DNA of 64,000 nt from Flavobacteriales bacterium (lineage in GTDB: Bacteria > Bacteroidota > Bacteroidia > Flavobacteriales_D > CAJJDF01). This document shows, in pieces, positions 17,498-26,861 of the stretch; within the stretch, counting starts at the first letter, position 1; every line of letters begins with the position of its first letter. The translations under genes were made by a program, and so were the position numbers. Location of the stretch: assembly GCA_018609055.1 (NCBI GenBank), contig JABAYJ010000009.1, positions 431,761 to 495,760 on the forward strand, read 5' to 3'. The notes beneath the pieces were generated by a model. It searched no databases. It had not been told where the DNA came from and saw only the letters and a program-made list of their open reading frames with translations.

Positions 17498-18250
17498 TTA
17501 ATCTTCAGTAGTGTCTTGATTTCTTTTCTTCCTCTTTTTATTAGGTTTTTTCTTTCTATCGTTATTCTCTTGAGAAGGATTATAAGGTCTATCACTAAAT
17601 GGGTCTAAATAAACTAGTTTTCTGTCTTTTGGTATTTGAAATACTGAAATAGGCATAGATTTCTTAATTATTTTTGTAGCAGTTTCAGTACTTCTAGATT
17701 TATTCTCACCCATTTCTTCAGTCCTAATACTTTTTAGGATAATATGATTTTTCATTTTACCGATACCGTATACATTTTTGGATGTTAAGAATAATGAAAC
17801 AAAATACAATTCCATATTCTTAATTTCTCTTCCATCTTCAGTTTTCATGGTACTGCTTTTTCTGTATTTAATACATTTTTCACCTAGTATTTCTACAGTA
17901 TCTTTTAATCTATAAAGTTTGGTATTATTATGAATAGTATCTGTATTTAATTTTTGAGTTTCAACTTTTGTAAAATAGCTACAAATATTTTCACGAAAAT
18001 CATTATAACTAAAAACAGTATCGTTTTTCATTATCCAAACCGAAAAATGACTTGTATTCATTTTTGTATTTATACTCGTTTGCTCACCCTTATAAAAATC
18101 ATCTTTAGACATTGAAACAATTCTAGTACTGGTAATTTCAGGCATTGTTTTGTATGTTGTTTCATAAGTAATTTCCCCTTCAAAATTTTGTGCGAAATAT
18201 GATAACGAAACAAACGAAATCGCAATAAGTGTAAATAGTGTTTTCTTCAT
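17498..18250 (-). CDS. GLPGLI/DUF4412-like secreted protein
   Basis: 250 residues. A signal peptide (MKKTLFTLIAISFVSLSYFAQ) is followed by FEGEITYETTYK, the start typical of GLPGLI/DUF4412-like exported proteins. There are repeated strand segments (DTVFSYND, EKCIKYRKSS, MELYFVS) and a very basic C-terminal tail (KKKPNKKRKKRNQ). It is the last of three homologues in a row. The middle copy, directly upstream, is a pseudogene. Function of the family is unknown; a periplasmic or surface role is likely. Confidence 0.75.
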   Translation of the reverse strand: MKKTLFTLIAISFVSLSYFAQNFEGEITYETTYKTMPEITSTRIVSMSKDDFYKGEQTSINTKMNTSHFSVWIMKNDTVFSYNDFRENICSYFTKVETQKLNTDTIHNNTKLYRLKDTVEILGEKCIKYRKSSTMKTEDGREIKNMELYFVSLFLTSKNVYGIGKMKNHIILKSIRTEEMGENKSRSTETATKIIKKSMPISVFQIPKDRKLVYLDPFSDRPYNPSQENNDRKKKPNKKRKKRNQDTTED

Positions 18251-18269
18251 TATTTATAGTTTTTAAAAA

Positions 18270-19022
18270 TTAAAGTTTTTCTTTTTCTTCAATAGCTTTA
18301 ATACTTTTTTTCTTCTTTTTAGATTTTTTCTTTTTCGATTTATCGCTTTTTTTATTTTTTGATTCAAACTCAAGTGTACTAGGATTATAGAATAAAAATA
18401 AAGCATCAGCTGGAATCTCAAAAAACGTACTTGAGATTTTCTTTTTAGTTATTTTGGTAGCTTTTTCAACTATTCTAAAGATCTCACCTTGATTATCATA
18501 TATAGTTATTGTCTTAAGAATTATATGATTTGGCATCTTTTCAAATTCATTATCGAATTTTGAGGTTAAGTTAATTGATACAAAATATTCCATTTTTCTA
18601 TTAATTACTTTACCATCATAACCTTTTCCTGAACTGTTTTTTATGTATTTAAGGCATTTTTCGCCTGAGATATCAAACGTATCTTTAATTTTAATTAATT
18701 TGGATTCCCAATTTATATTTGACATAGGATTTACTTCAAATTTTTTAAAATCAGTTCTCGAGATAACTTTACATTTTTTCACATGTTAATCATCAAAAGT
18801 ATATGCTGTGTCATTTTTATGTATTACAAATGATTTCTTATCTCCTTTATCGTAATCTATTCTTACTATTTTTTCGTTTAAATATGAAAAAGTTTTAGTA
18901 GAAAAATTTTCAGGATGAGAAGGTGTTTTAATTTCATAAATAATCTCTCACTCAAAATATTGAGATAATGATGATTACGAAATAAACGAAATAGCAATAA
19001 GTGTTAATAGTATTTTTTTCAT
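18270..19022 (-). pseudogene. Decayed paralogue of the 17498 gene with three in-frame stops
   Basis: From ATG 19022 a single frame runs 251 codons and aligns with the downstream neighbour: MKKILLTLIAISF (signal peptide), FE-stop-EIIYE where the paralogue has FEGEITYE, then EKCLKYIKNSSGKGYDGK, MEYFVSINLTSK and a lysine-rich tail. It is interrupted by TAA (18975-18977), TGA (18948-18950) and TAA (18786-18788), all in the same frame and with no frameshift. The TGA replaces a Gly codon by one base. The part after the third stop (18270-18782) is still open and could be mistaken for a gene. Confidence 0.8.
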
Positions 19023-19058
19023 AGTTTTTGTTTTAAAGAATGATGTTCAGTGAATTAA

Positions 19059-19703
19059 TTAAAACTTCATTCCGCCCATCATTTCTTCAATCTCTTCTTT
19101 TGTCTTTTTTTCGTAACCCTTTTTCAATTCAAACTCTGAGTCATCAATTGATTTTTTATCAATTTTAGAAACTGTGGCTCTTACAGTCATACCATTCTGC
19201 TTAACTATATATTCCATAGGGAATCCTTCAATATCTACATTGGGTAAATTAGAGTTATTGTAACTAGGTAAATCCTTAGTGTACCAATAAGTGATTAGGT
19301 TGTCAGCAGTATCTTTTATAACAGCTTTGTTGCATTTATAGCCTTCTATAACCTTAATATCATCTTTCAATTCTACCGAATAAACTCCTTGCTTCATTTC
19401 TTCTACATCTGGTTCGTAGGCAATTTTTTTACCCAAAGCATTTACCATTATCAATATATAATCGGTTTTTGCATTGGATACAATATCCATTTTTATCAAT
19501 GCACTCATGTTTTGTTGCATTTTACTCATATGATTTTTAATGATCAATTTCGAGGATTTTGGCAACATGGCTTTGTAGATTCCCATTTCTTCGGGTAAGT
19601 TTTTGTAAGCAAGCTTGTAAGTGATTTCTCCTTCAAAATCTTGAGCGAAATTAGCGCTCATTGTTGTGAAAGAAAGGAGTAGAATTATAAGTATGTTTTT
19701 CAT
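19059..19703 (-). CDS. DUF4412-like secreted protein
   Basis: 214 residues with a signal peptide (MKNILIILLLSFTTMSANFAQ) and the same mature start (DFEGEITYKLAYKN) as the two downstream relatives. The Met/Lys-rich middle (SKMQQNMSAL), VIEGYKCNKAVI, and the end EEIEEMMGGMKF match the DUF4412 pattern, in which GYKC is typical. It is probably a periplasmic or surface protein of unknown role and the least diverged member of the three-gene array. Confidence 0.78.
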   Translation of the reverse strand: MKNILIILLLSFTTMSANFAQDFEGEITYKLAYKNLPEEMGIYKAMLPKSSKLIIKNHMSKMQQNMSALIKMDIVSNAKTDYILIMVNALGKKIAYEPDVEEMKQGVYSVELKDDIKVIEGYKCNKAVIKDTADNLITYWYTKDLPSYNNSNLPNVDIEGFPMEYIVKQNGMTVRATVSKIDKKSIDDSEFELKKGYEKKTKEEIEEMMGGMKF

Positions 19704-19794
19704 TATTGGTGTTGTTTTAATCTAATTTACTAAAGTAAACTTAGAGTTTGGTGTTATTTATACAAAAGGCGTTCCAATTTGTTGAGTGGTAAAT

Positions 19795-20769
19795 TTATAA
19801 AACTCTAATTAAGGTTTTGGCTTTGTTTTGTGTTTCTATCCATTCTTTTTCTGGAGAAGATTCACTCATAATTCCACCTCCTAAATATAAAGAAATAGCA
19901 TCATTACAAACTTGCATGCATCTAAGGTTAACGAATAAACTTGAGTGATTATTTATTCCCATTGGACCAATAAAACCGGTATATAAGTCCCTTTTTTGAG
20001 GTTCTAGTTCACCAATCAATTGTTTAGCATCTTTGGTTGGCATTCCGCAAACTGCAGGAGTAGGATGGAGGATACTTACCAAATTCCATAGCGAGCTGTT
20101 TTTATCTAAGCTGAATTCAATATCCGATTTTAAATGAATAACTACACCTGTATCTAAATCAAAAGGTTCGGATACTTTTACCGAGCTTGAAAAGCCATTG
20201 ATTTTATCTAAAATATAATCCGTTACCACTTGTTGTTCTTCTCTTTCCTTAGTTGTCCAGTTTACACCTTCAGTTCTTGTTCCTGCTAGTGATACAGTTT
20301 TAAATGTTTCTTCATTTTTATTCATCAACAACTCAGGCGAAGCACCCATCCAAGTACCAGTTTCTTTGGATGATACACAATACACAAATGCTTTAGGGTA
20401 GTTGTTACATAAATCTTTAAAGGCTTTTTTTAGCTCAAAGGAATTAGATTTATCCACATTTTGGATTCTAGAAAAAACTACTTTTTTCATTCTTCCAGTT
20501 TTAATTTCTTCTACAATTTGAGATACTTTAGAAATATAGTTTTCCTTAGAAATCTCTTCATCCGAAGAGTTTAAAAAGGGTTCAAAACTAGGCCAGCTAT
20601 TTTTTATTGATGTTGGATTACTTAGTGTATAAGTTGTTCCAGTATCAAAATTTGAAAAGAAAAATCCATTTTTTTCTTCAGAGTTTATAACGAGTTTTTC
20701 TTCAGAAGTAAGACTATAATAGTCCTCTTCGTTAGGCATTCTGTAAATTGCAATTGTTTGTTTGCTCAT
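19795..20769 (-). CDS. Isochorismate synthase (chorismate-binding enzyme)
   Basis: 324 residues, compact compared with about 390-430 for MenF/EntC. The chorismate-binding core has KKVVFSRIQNV, WMGASPELLM, TVSLAGTRTEG, HLKSDIEF, LHPTPAVCGMPTKDA and RDLYTGFIGPMG. Together these give the Mg-dependent active site that converts chorismate to isochorismate. No other menaquinone genes are in the window, but isochorismate feeds menaquinone, the usual quinone of this phylum. The start abuts the stop of the upstream SpmA-SpmB gene. Confidence 0.88.
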   Translation of the reverse strand: MSKQTIAIYRMPNEEDYYSLTSEEKLVINSEEKNGFFFSNFDTGTTYTLSNPTSIKNSWPSFEPFLNSSDEEISKENYISKVSQIVEEIKTGRMKKVVFSRIQNVDKSNSFELKKAFKDLCNNYPKAFVYCVSSKETGTWMGASPELLMNKNEETFKTVSLAGTRTEGVNWTTKEREEQQVVTDYILDKINGFSSSVKVSEPFDLDTGVVIHLKSDIEFSLDKNSSLWNLVSILHPTPAVCGMPTKDAKQLIGELEPQKRDLYTGFIGPMGINNHSSLFVNLRCMQVCNDAISLYLGGGIMSESSPEKEWIETQNKAKTLIRVL

Positions 20770-22002
20770 TTACCCAAAGAAATAATAAGTGATAAAAATG
20801 GCCGCAATAATTCCAGATAAATCGGCTAAAATTCCTGCTGTTGCTGCATAACGAGTATTTTTAATTCCGACAGAACCAAAATACACTGCTAATACATAAA
20901 AGGTAGTTTCGGTTGATCCTTGAAATATGGAAGTTAACTTCCCAACAAAGGAATCTATTCCAAATTCACCCCAAGATTCTACCATCATTCCTCTCGCTCC
21001 ACTTCCAGAAAGGGGTTTCATGAAGGCAGTAGGCAATCCATCAACAAATCGAGTATCCATTCCAAATAATTCGAAAAACCATCTGAAAAAATCTACCAAA
21101 TAATCCATTGCACCTACAGATCTAAAAACACCAATAGCGCATAACATTGCAATTAGGTAAGGAATTATTTTGATAGCAACTCCAAATCCTTCTTTGGCAC
21201 CTTCAATAAAACTTTCGTACACATTTACTTTTCGCACAGTTGCCAAAATGATAAATCCGAAAATAATTCCCAAGATAATAGAACTTGAAATTAAGTTAGA
21301 GGCTATTTCGAGCTGTTCTTTATCAAGTGTTCCTAAGTATAAAAATAATGAGATAATAACTAAAGAAAGTCCTCCAATATAAGCAAGTACAACTGGTTGA
21401 AATAAATTTATTTTTTGATAAATAGAAGTAATTATTAATCCACATAAACTTGAAACAAAAGTGGCTAATAAAATAGGAAGGAATACTAACGAAGGATTAT
21501 CAGAACCTCCACTTGCCCTTAGTGCAATTATTGAAACTGGAATAATAGTTAATCCAGAAGTATTCAATACCAAAAACATAATTTGAGCATTGGAAGCTCT
21601 TTCTTTGTCAGGATTAATTTCTTGTAATTGTCCCATTGCTTTAAGCCCCATAGGAGTTGCAGCATTATCTAGTCCCAACATATTAGCCGAAAAATTCATC
21701 ATCATTGAACCTAAAGCTGGATGATTTTTAGGAATTTCGGGAAATAAACGTGTGAATAATGGACTTACCAATTTGGATAAAAACTTGATTGCTCCTCCAT
21801 TTTCACCAATTTTCATTATCCCAAGCCAGAAAGCTAAAATTGCTGTAAGACCAATAGATAAAGTAAATCCAGTTTCAGCATTGTCATACAAACTTTTTAC
21901 AATTCTATTAAGAACATCATAATCTTGGAGAAAAATCAATTTTACCAAAGCCACAATAAGTGCTATCAGAAAAAATCCTATCCAAATAAAGTTTAAAGCC
22001 AT
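20770..22002 (-). CDS. SpmA-SpmB fusion, nucleoside-recognition (Gate) domain membrane protein
   Basis: 410 residues with about nine membrane helices. The N-half resembles SpmA (AETGFTLSIGLTAILAFWLGIMKIGE, MNFSANMLGLDNAATPMGLKAM) and the C-half SpmB (FGVAIKIIPYLIAMLCAIGVF, PLSGSGARGMM, GSTETTFYVLAVYFGSVG). In Bacillus these are two spore-maturation proteins. In the non-sporulating Bacteroidota a fused form is common and its role is unknown, probably small-molecule or ion transport. It lies between the dihydroorotase-like and isochorismate synthase genes in one run. Confidence 0.88.
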   Translation of the reverse strand: MALNFIWIGFFLIALIVALVKLIFLQDYDVLNRIVKSLYDNAETGFTLSIGLTAILAFWLGIMKIGENGGAIKFLSKLVSPLFTRLFPEIPKNHPALGSMMMNFSANMLGLDNAATPMGLKAMGQLQEINPDKERASNAQIMFLVLNTSGLTIIPVSIIALRASGGSDNPSLVFLPILLATFVSSLCGLIITSIYQKINLFQPVVLAYIGGLSLVIISLFLYLGTLDKEQLEIASNLISSSIILGIIFGFIILATVRKVNVYESFIEGAKEGFGVAIKIIPYLIAMLCAIGVFRSVGAMDYLVDFFRWFFELFGMDTRFVDGLPTAFMKPLSGSGARGMMVESWGEFGIDSFVGKLTSIFQGSTETTFYVLAVYFGSVGIKNTRYAATAGILADLSGIIAAIFITYYFFG

Positions 22003-22043
22003 GAATTAAAGTGGTTTCTTAAAAGTAACGAACCGTATTGCAT

Positions 22044-23294
22044 TTAGCAAATAATTCCTAGAGCTTTTCCAGTAAATTCTGTTCCAATAAATGGACTGTT
22101 TTTGGATTTAGACCTTATGTCCGATTTCTCGAAAGTCCAAGCTAAGTCTGGGTTGAAAAGTGTGACGTTTGCTTTTTCTCCCACTTTTATTCCTCCAGAA
22201 TTTAGTCCAAGAATAGTTCTTGGCCCTGTGGTCAATTTCTCAATTACAGTATTTAGTTCCAGTTTTCCTTTTGTAGCAGTAGTAATAGATGCAAAGGTTG
22301 TTTCTAGTCCAATTACTCCAAATTCGGCTAAATCAAATTCTAGTCTTTTGTCTTCAATATCATGTGGTGTGTGATCGCTACAAATGGCATCAATAGTTCC
22401 GTCTTTCAATCCTTCGATTAAAGCATCAATATCAGTTTGTTTTCTAAATGGTGGTAAAACTTTGTAGTTAGAATCATATTCCTTAGCAGCCTCATCAGTA
22501 AAACTGAGTTGGTGAGCAGCAATGTCGCAAGTAACTTTCGTTCCTTTTTCCTTGGCTTGTCTTATTAGCTCAACTGATTTTTGTGTAGATATTGTAGCAA
22601 AGTGAATTGGTGAATCATTGTATTCAGCTAAAGCTATATCTCTAGTGACTCTCAACTCTTCGGATAGCGAAGGAATACCTTTCAGTCCCATTTTGGTACT
22701 GGTTTCTCCTTCGTGCATTTGTCCATTTTTGGATAGCGAAGTATCGTTAGGGAAACTTATAATCAGTTTGTTAATGTTTTTTGCATAGAGTAAACTCTTT
22801 GCCATTAATCCTGTGTTTACTTCTTTTTTATCGTCAGTAAAAGCTATGGCTCCAGCTTCACTCATTTCGTACATTTCAGATAATTCTTCGCCTTTGTGCT
22901 CATGGCTCAAAGTTCCCATTGGCAAAATCTCCACAGCTAAATCTTTCGATTTATTTATGATATAATCTACTCGGTTGGTACTATCAATTGGTTGTTTGGT
23001 TCCTGGGGAGACAACTACTTTGGTAAATCCACCAAATTCAGCAGCTTTTGCTCCTGATGCAAGTGTATCTTTCCATTCTTCTCCTGGCTCTCTTAGATTG
23101 GCTTTCATGTCCATCCATCCAGTTGACACATGAAGGTTTTCATGTTCAATTACTTCAAAACTACTTTCCACAGCAATAGAATCCTCGATTTTCTCGATAA
23201 TTCCGTCAATAATTAAAATGTCTTTGGATTGTAGATGAAAAGAAGAGGAAGGCTCAATGATTGTAGCTGATTTTAAAAGCTTGGCGTTCTTCAT
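22044..23294 (-). CDS. Dihydroorotase-like protein lacking the metal-binding HxH
   Basis: 416 residues, the length of class I dihydroorotases. The fold is clear from LREPGEEWKDTLASGAKAAEFGGFT, MGLKGIPSLSEE, VTCDIAAHQLSFTD and ICSDHTPHD. At strand 1, active enzymes have D-x-H-x-H-LREPG; here it is DMKANLREPG, so both zinc-binding histidines are missing. It resembles the non-catalytic PyrC' type that scaffolds aspartate transcarbamoylase. Similar degenerate proteins are widespread in Flavobacteriia. The start overlaps the GNAT stop by 4 bases. Confidence 0.85.
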   Translation of the reverse strand: MKNAKLLKSATIIEPSSSFHLQSKDILIIDGIIEKIEDSIAVESSFEVIEHENLHVSTGWMDMKANLREPGEEWKDTLASGAKAAEFGGFTKVVVSPGTKQPIDSTNRVDYIINKSKDLAVEILPMGTLSHEHKGEELSEMYEMSEAGAIAFTDDKKEVNTGLMAKSLLYAKNINKLIISFPNDTSLSKNGQMHEGETSTKMGLKGIPSLSEELRVTRDIALAEYNDSPIHFATISTQKSVELIRQAKEKGTKVTCDIAAHQLSFTDEAAKEYDSNYKVLPPFRKQTDIDALIEGLKDGTIDAICSDHTPHDIEDKRLEFDLAEFGVIGLETTFASITTATKGKLELNTVIEKLTTGPRTILGLNSGGIKVGEKANVTLFNPDLAWTFEKSDIRSKSKNSPFIGTEFTGKALGIIC

Positions 23295-23863
23295 ATCTTA
23301 TAAGATTTGTCAAAGTTAGGATTTTTTTGGAAATCAATTTCATAACACACGCAATTTCTTAATCTTTCATTGTCTTTTACTTTAGGATGAATGAATTCTA
23401 ATTTCTTTTTCATTCCTATTTTTTTCATCACATTAATGGAGGGTTTGTTGATTTGCGGAGCTGTAGAGATTACTTTCTTTAGTTTGAGTGTATCTTTTCC
23501 ATAATCCAAACAAGCTTTCGCTCCTCCGGTTGCATAACCTTTTCCCCAAAAGTCAGGATGAAGTCTCCAACCAATATCTACTGCTGGAGTGAATTCAGAT
23601 TCGTAATCTTGAAAGTAGAAACCAATAAAACCGATAAATTTTCCAGTTTCTAATTCATCTACAGCAAAATAACAATAGCCTTTTTCTTCAAATAAATCTT
23701 GTAGTTTTCTTGTGAAAATAGTCGTTTGCTCTGGAGTAGCAACTGCAGGGGAAAAGTTCATTACTTCCTCGTTTCCGCTAATCTTTATCATTTTAGGAAT
23801 GTCGGTTTCTATCCAATTACGGAAACCTAAGCGAGTAGAGGTGAAGAGATGTTTATTATTTAT
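23291..23863 (-). CDS. GNAT acetyltransferase (RimJ/RimL type); ATA start next to the previous stop
   Basis: 190 residues if started at ATA 23861-23863, the codon immediately after the TAA of the upstream T9SS gene. That reading gives NNKHLFTSTRLGFRNWIETDIPKM, the conserved first strand and helix of the RimJ/RimL family. The first ordinary start (ATG 23791) would delete this and begin at MIKISGN. The body has the acetyl-CoA site (WRLHPDFWGKGYATGGAKACLDYG) and INKPSINVMKKIGM. Substrate unknown. It is followed by the dihydroorotase-like gene with a 4-base overlap. Confidence 0.78.
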   Translation of the reverse strand: MNNKHLFTSTRLGFRNWIETDIPKMIKISGNEEVMNFSPAVATPEQTTIFTRKLQDLFEEKGYCYFAVDELETGKFIGFIGFYFQDYESEFTPAVDIGWRLHPDFWGKGYATGGAKACLDYGKDTLKLKKVISTAPQINKPSINVMKKIGMKKKLEFIHPKVKDNERLRNCVCYEIDFQKNPNFDKSYKI

Positions 23864-25849
23864 TTATCTAATAACGTTTATGTGTCCAAATATTTCTTGA
23901 GCTTCACCATTTACAGATCTTACAACTAATTTGTAAGAATAACTTCCTACAGGAACTTGTTCACCTTTATAAGTTCCGTCCCAGCTAGATTCTAACTCGG
24001 ATGAAAAGAAAACTTCTTCTCCCCATCTATTGAAAATACTCCACTTTAATGAAACGATTCCTTGATGATTAATACTGATTATATCATTTAAATCATCTCC
24101 ATCTGGAGTAAAAGAGTTTGGAATGTAAACAATGAAATCTTCTTGTATAACAAGGTTTTTAATCATAGAATCGACACAACCAAATTGGTTTATACCAATA
24201 ATTTTTACTGAGTACGTATTCTCTTCATTATCAGGGAATATAATTGGGCAAGGAGAATTAATAGTTGATGAACCAGAAGGTCCAATAAAATCAAAATCCC
24301 ATAAATAGCTTATGGCTCCTACAGAACTATTGGTAAAACAAACCTTGGTGTCAAAAGTATAAACTGTGATAGGATTGTGATTAAAATCTATTGTAGGGAG
24401 TGGATTAACATCAACATTAATAGTTGTATCATGTACACAACCCAAGTTAGAAATGGAGGTAAGAGTTATTGGAAAAGCACCACTATTTGGGAAGGTGAAA
24501 GTAGAATTTTGATTGGAACTATTTACTGGTTTTCCCCAATTCCAATTACTTATTATTCCTTTATTAATAAATGATTTATCTGTTAAAGTAGTTGGTAATC
24601 CTATACAAACTGTATCCGAAACAAAATCAGAAATTGGAGTTGGAAACTCAGGAATGTTTATTGATTTAGTGGTTATACATAAATTACTATCTCTTAAGGT
24701 AATAGCATAATAGCCAGGTGACAAGGTGGTAAAAGTAGAATCTAATTTAAAAGGAAGTAAATCAATATTAAACTGATAAGGAACAGTTCCTCCATTCATG
24801 TTTTTTATATTAATCTCACCAGTTTGGCTATTGATGCACGATCCTAAAGTATCATAGTCAAAGTTTATAGTTACTGAGTCTACTTTGTAAAAGGAGGACA
24901 ACAAGCAACCCTGATTGTAATTTAATAAAACTTGATAGCTTCCAATACCATATGGAGGAACAGAATAACTACTGGTAGTATCATTAACTAAAGCAATTCC
25001 ATTTTTGTACCATTGAAATGAATTAGGAATAGAATCGTAATTAGCAGTTAAAACTAAGTTGTTTCTACAATAATGACCAGTATCACTAATAGTAACTGAG
25101 GCAGAAACTTGACTCAGTTTTAAATCATCAATAGCTCCATAAAATGCTTGAGATGCTGAAGAAGATAATAAAGCACAACTTGGACCAATAACTATAGATG
25201 TAACATCAATCGTGGGAGTGAAGGTAAACGTGTACCGGTTCCAAGCTCCATTATTTATTATAGGAACTAAGGTGTCTAAAGTAATCCAATTGGTATCGAA
25301 AGAAGGACAATTTGTTGTTGATCCAAACATACCTACTGGAGTTCTTGGATAAGGTAAGTTAGCACAATTACTTGTTCCGAAAATAGCTATTGGTCTTGGT
25401 GATATACTAGCTGCTTGTGCATAATCGAATTGTAGATTATACGTAACTCCAGCATGAAGTGTATCCAATAGGCAAGTTCCAATATACTCTTTTGCGTTAC
25501 CATTACCTACGGCAAAACCCACAGCACCAGTACCATGAGGAAAAGGAAAAGGAATTAATGTTATTCTGTATCCACAATTAAAGTAATCTGGAGAGTTTTG
25601 TAACAAAGCATCTTGCCAAAAATTAACTTTACTCATTTGAGAATTGAATGTAGGACAAGCAGAATAAGATTCAAAAGAAGGGTTAGGAATAATGGGAGGT
25701 AATACTCCAATTTGACAGCTACAATCAGAAGTATCGTTTAGGTCAATCAACCCATCCATATCATCATCTATTCCATTATCACAAATCTCTTGCGATAATC
25801 CAATATTGCAGAAAAATAAAAAAGATACTATGTAAAACAACCGTTTCAT
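23864..25849 (-). CDS. Large surface protein with T9SS type B (gliding-motility-type) C-terminal domain
   Basis: 661 residues. A signal peptide (RLFYIVSFLFFCNIGLSQ) is followed by EICDNGIDDDMDGLIDLNDTSDCSC, an Asp-rich motif typical of these surface proteins and probably calcium binding. A carbohydrate-binding-like region begins with IIPNPSFESYSACP. Ig/PKD-like beta domains occupy about 240-570, including GNWNWGKPV-like and YLWDFDF strands. The end is a type B sorting domain: YIPNSFTPDGDDLNDI, IFNRWGEEVFFSSE, WDGTYKGEQVPVGSYSY. Likely exported through T9SS as an adhesin or structural protein. Confidence 0.87.
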   Translation of the reverse strand: MKRLFYIVSFLFFCNIGLSQEICDNGIDDDMDGLIDLNDTSDCSCQIGVLPPIIPNPSFESYSACPTFNSQMSKVNFWQDALLQNSPDYFNCGYRITLIPFPFPHGTGAVGFAVGNGNAKEYIGTCLLDTLHAGVTYNLQFDYAQAASISPRPIAIFGTSNCANLPYPRTPVGMFGSTTNCPSFDTNWITLDTLVPIINNGAWNRYTFTFTPTIDVTSIVIGPSCALLSSSASQAFYGAIDDLKLSQVSASVTISDTGHYCRNNLVLTANYDSIPNSFQWYKNGIALVNDTTSSYSVPPYGIGSYQVLLNYNQGCLLSSFYKVDSVTINFDYDTLGSCINSQTGEINIKNMNGGTVPYQFNIDLLPFKLDSTFTTLSPGYYAITLRDSNLCITTKSINIPEFPTPISDFVSDTVCIGLPTTLTDKSFINKGIISNWNWGKPVNSSNQNSTFTFPNSGAFPITLTSISNLGCVHDTTINVDVNPLPTIDFNHNPITVYTFDTKVCFTNSSVGAISYLWDFDFIGPSGSSTINSPCPIIFPDNEENTYSVKIIGINQFGCVDSMIKNLVIQEDFIVYIPNSFTPDGDDLNDIISINHQGIVSLKWSIFNRWGEEVFFSSELESSWDGTYKGEQVPVGSYSYKLVVRSVNGEAQEIFGHINVIR

Positions 25850-25904
25850 TCTATGAATATAAGGAATGAAAGTATATGATTAAAAAAAAGTTAAGTCTTC
25901 TTAC

Positions 25905-26792
25905 TTATTTTTCAAGTATAACTTTCTCTTTCTTCTCAACAAGTTCAAATGTTTCACCATTAAATTTGAATCTACACGAACAACTTATATTTTTTTCAAT
26001 TTCAAATTCTATAGTTCCTTCATCTTCATTATTACACGAACAACTTTCTTGTAAATCATTTAGATGATAATAAGCTTTAATTACTCTTTTTGTAGAATCA
26101 ACTTCAATGTAATCATCCCAATCTCGAGAATCAAATCGATAATAGAAATCCAAATTAACTGTATCTTTTTTGAACTGAATTAGACTAACATGATTTGTAA
26201 AGCAATACGAACATCCTCTGACATTTCCTTCCATTAAATATTTTACTCCAGAATTTGTTTGAATCGTGTCTATCAATCCATATCCGTCAGGTTCAAAGAT
26301 ATTTCCTTCATAAATAGAATCACTTTCGGTATAATACATTAAAGAAATTCTACTTCGATAAGTTCCTCCAGTTTTTTCATCAAGACTAAAATTATAGAGC
26401 TTATTGTCAGTTGAAAAAACAATACTTAATTCTTGATTAAAAGTTGTTTCTTTTATTTTTTCATCAAAGTCTTTGTGCTTTAAAATAAGTGATAAACTAT
26501 TGATTATTTTTTCTTGATAGGTAAAAATAAGGTCTTGTACATCAATTGAATCTTTGTTTATTGGAAAGTCAATATCTTCTTTTTTTAAAGCCTTAATTTC
26601 CTTTTTAGTAAACCCTAATTGTTTGTGATTTAGTGAAATAAATCCATATTCATTTCCAGTGTAATTAGTGTAATGAGATAAATAGTTGTTTAATTTCTCC
26701 ACTAGTTTATCGTAATCTCCTTCTTTATTTTGTGACAAAGAAGAATAACTAATGCAAATAAAACATAAAGCGAAAAGGAAGATGTTTTTCAT
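25905..26792 (-). CDS. Secreted protein of unknown function
   Basis: 295 residues from ATG 26792. A signal peptide (MKNIFLFALCFICISYSSLSQ) is followed by a mixed helical and beta protein with two vicinal-cysteine motifs (RGCSYCFTN and QESCSCNNEDE, later NISCSCRFKF). CxC and CxxC pairs in an exported protein suggest metal binding or disulfides, but no family is recognised. A longer start at 26819 would pass through the promoter-like box at 26796-26803 and lacks a better signal peptide. Confidence 0.7.
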   Translation of the reverse strand: MKNIFLFALCFICISYSSLSQNKEGDYDKLVEKLNNYLSHYTNYTGNEYGFISLNHKQLGFTKKEIKALKKEDIDFPINKDSIDVQDLIFTYQEKIINSLSLILKHKDFDEKIKETTFNQELSIVFSTDNKLYNFSLDEKTGGTYRSRISLMYYTESDSIYEGNIFEPDGYGLIDTIQTNSGVKYLMEGNVRGCSYCFTNHVSLIQFKKDTVNLDFYYRFDSRDWDDYIEVDSTKRVIKAYYHLNDLQESCSCNNEDEGTIEFEIEKNISCSCRFKFNGETFELVEKKEKVILEK

Positions 26793-26795
26793 AAA

Positions 26796-26803
26796 GAAAT
26801 GTA
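26796..26803 (-). promoter_or_regulatory. Possible -7 element 3 bases before the start codon
   Basis: TACATTTC on the minus strand (one mismatch to TAnnTTTG), followed by TTT and the ATG at 26792. Same geometry as the anmK box, suggesting a leaderless mRNA. Confidence 0.3.
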
Positions 26804-26806
26804 CGT

Positions 26807-26839
26807 AAAAAAGCCTCAATTATTTTACTAATTGAGGCT
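26807..26839 (-). terminator. Intrinsic terminator after the hydroxyacyl-CoA dehydrogenase gene
   Basis: Stem AGCCTCAAT / ATTGAGGCT around a 10-base loop. On the minus strand it is followed by a T-run. It lies 23 bases past the stop of the 26862 gene. Confidence 0.8.
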
Positions 26840-26861
26840 CAACTATATTATTGTTTAATAA

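Noticed and set aside
18270..18782. 170-aa open frame that could be called a separate gene
   Set aside because: It is the 3' part of the three-stop pseudogene in the same frame and lacks the family's signal peptide.
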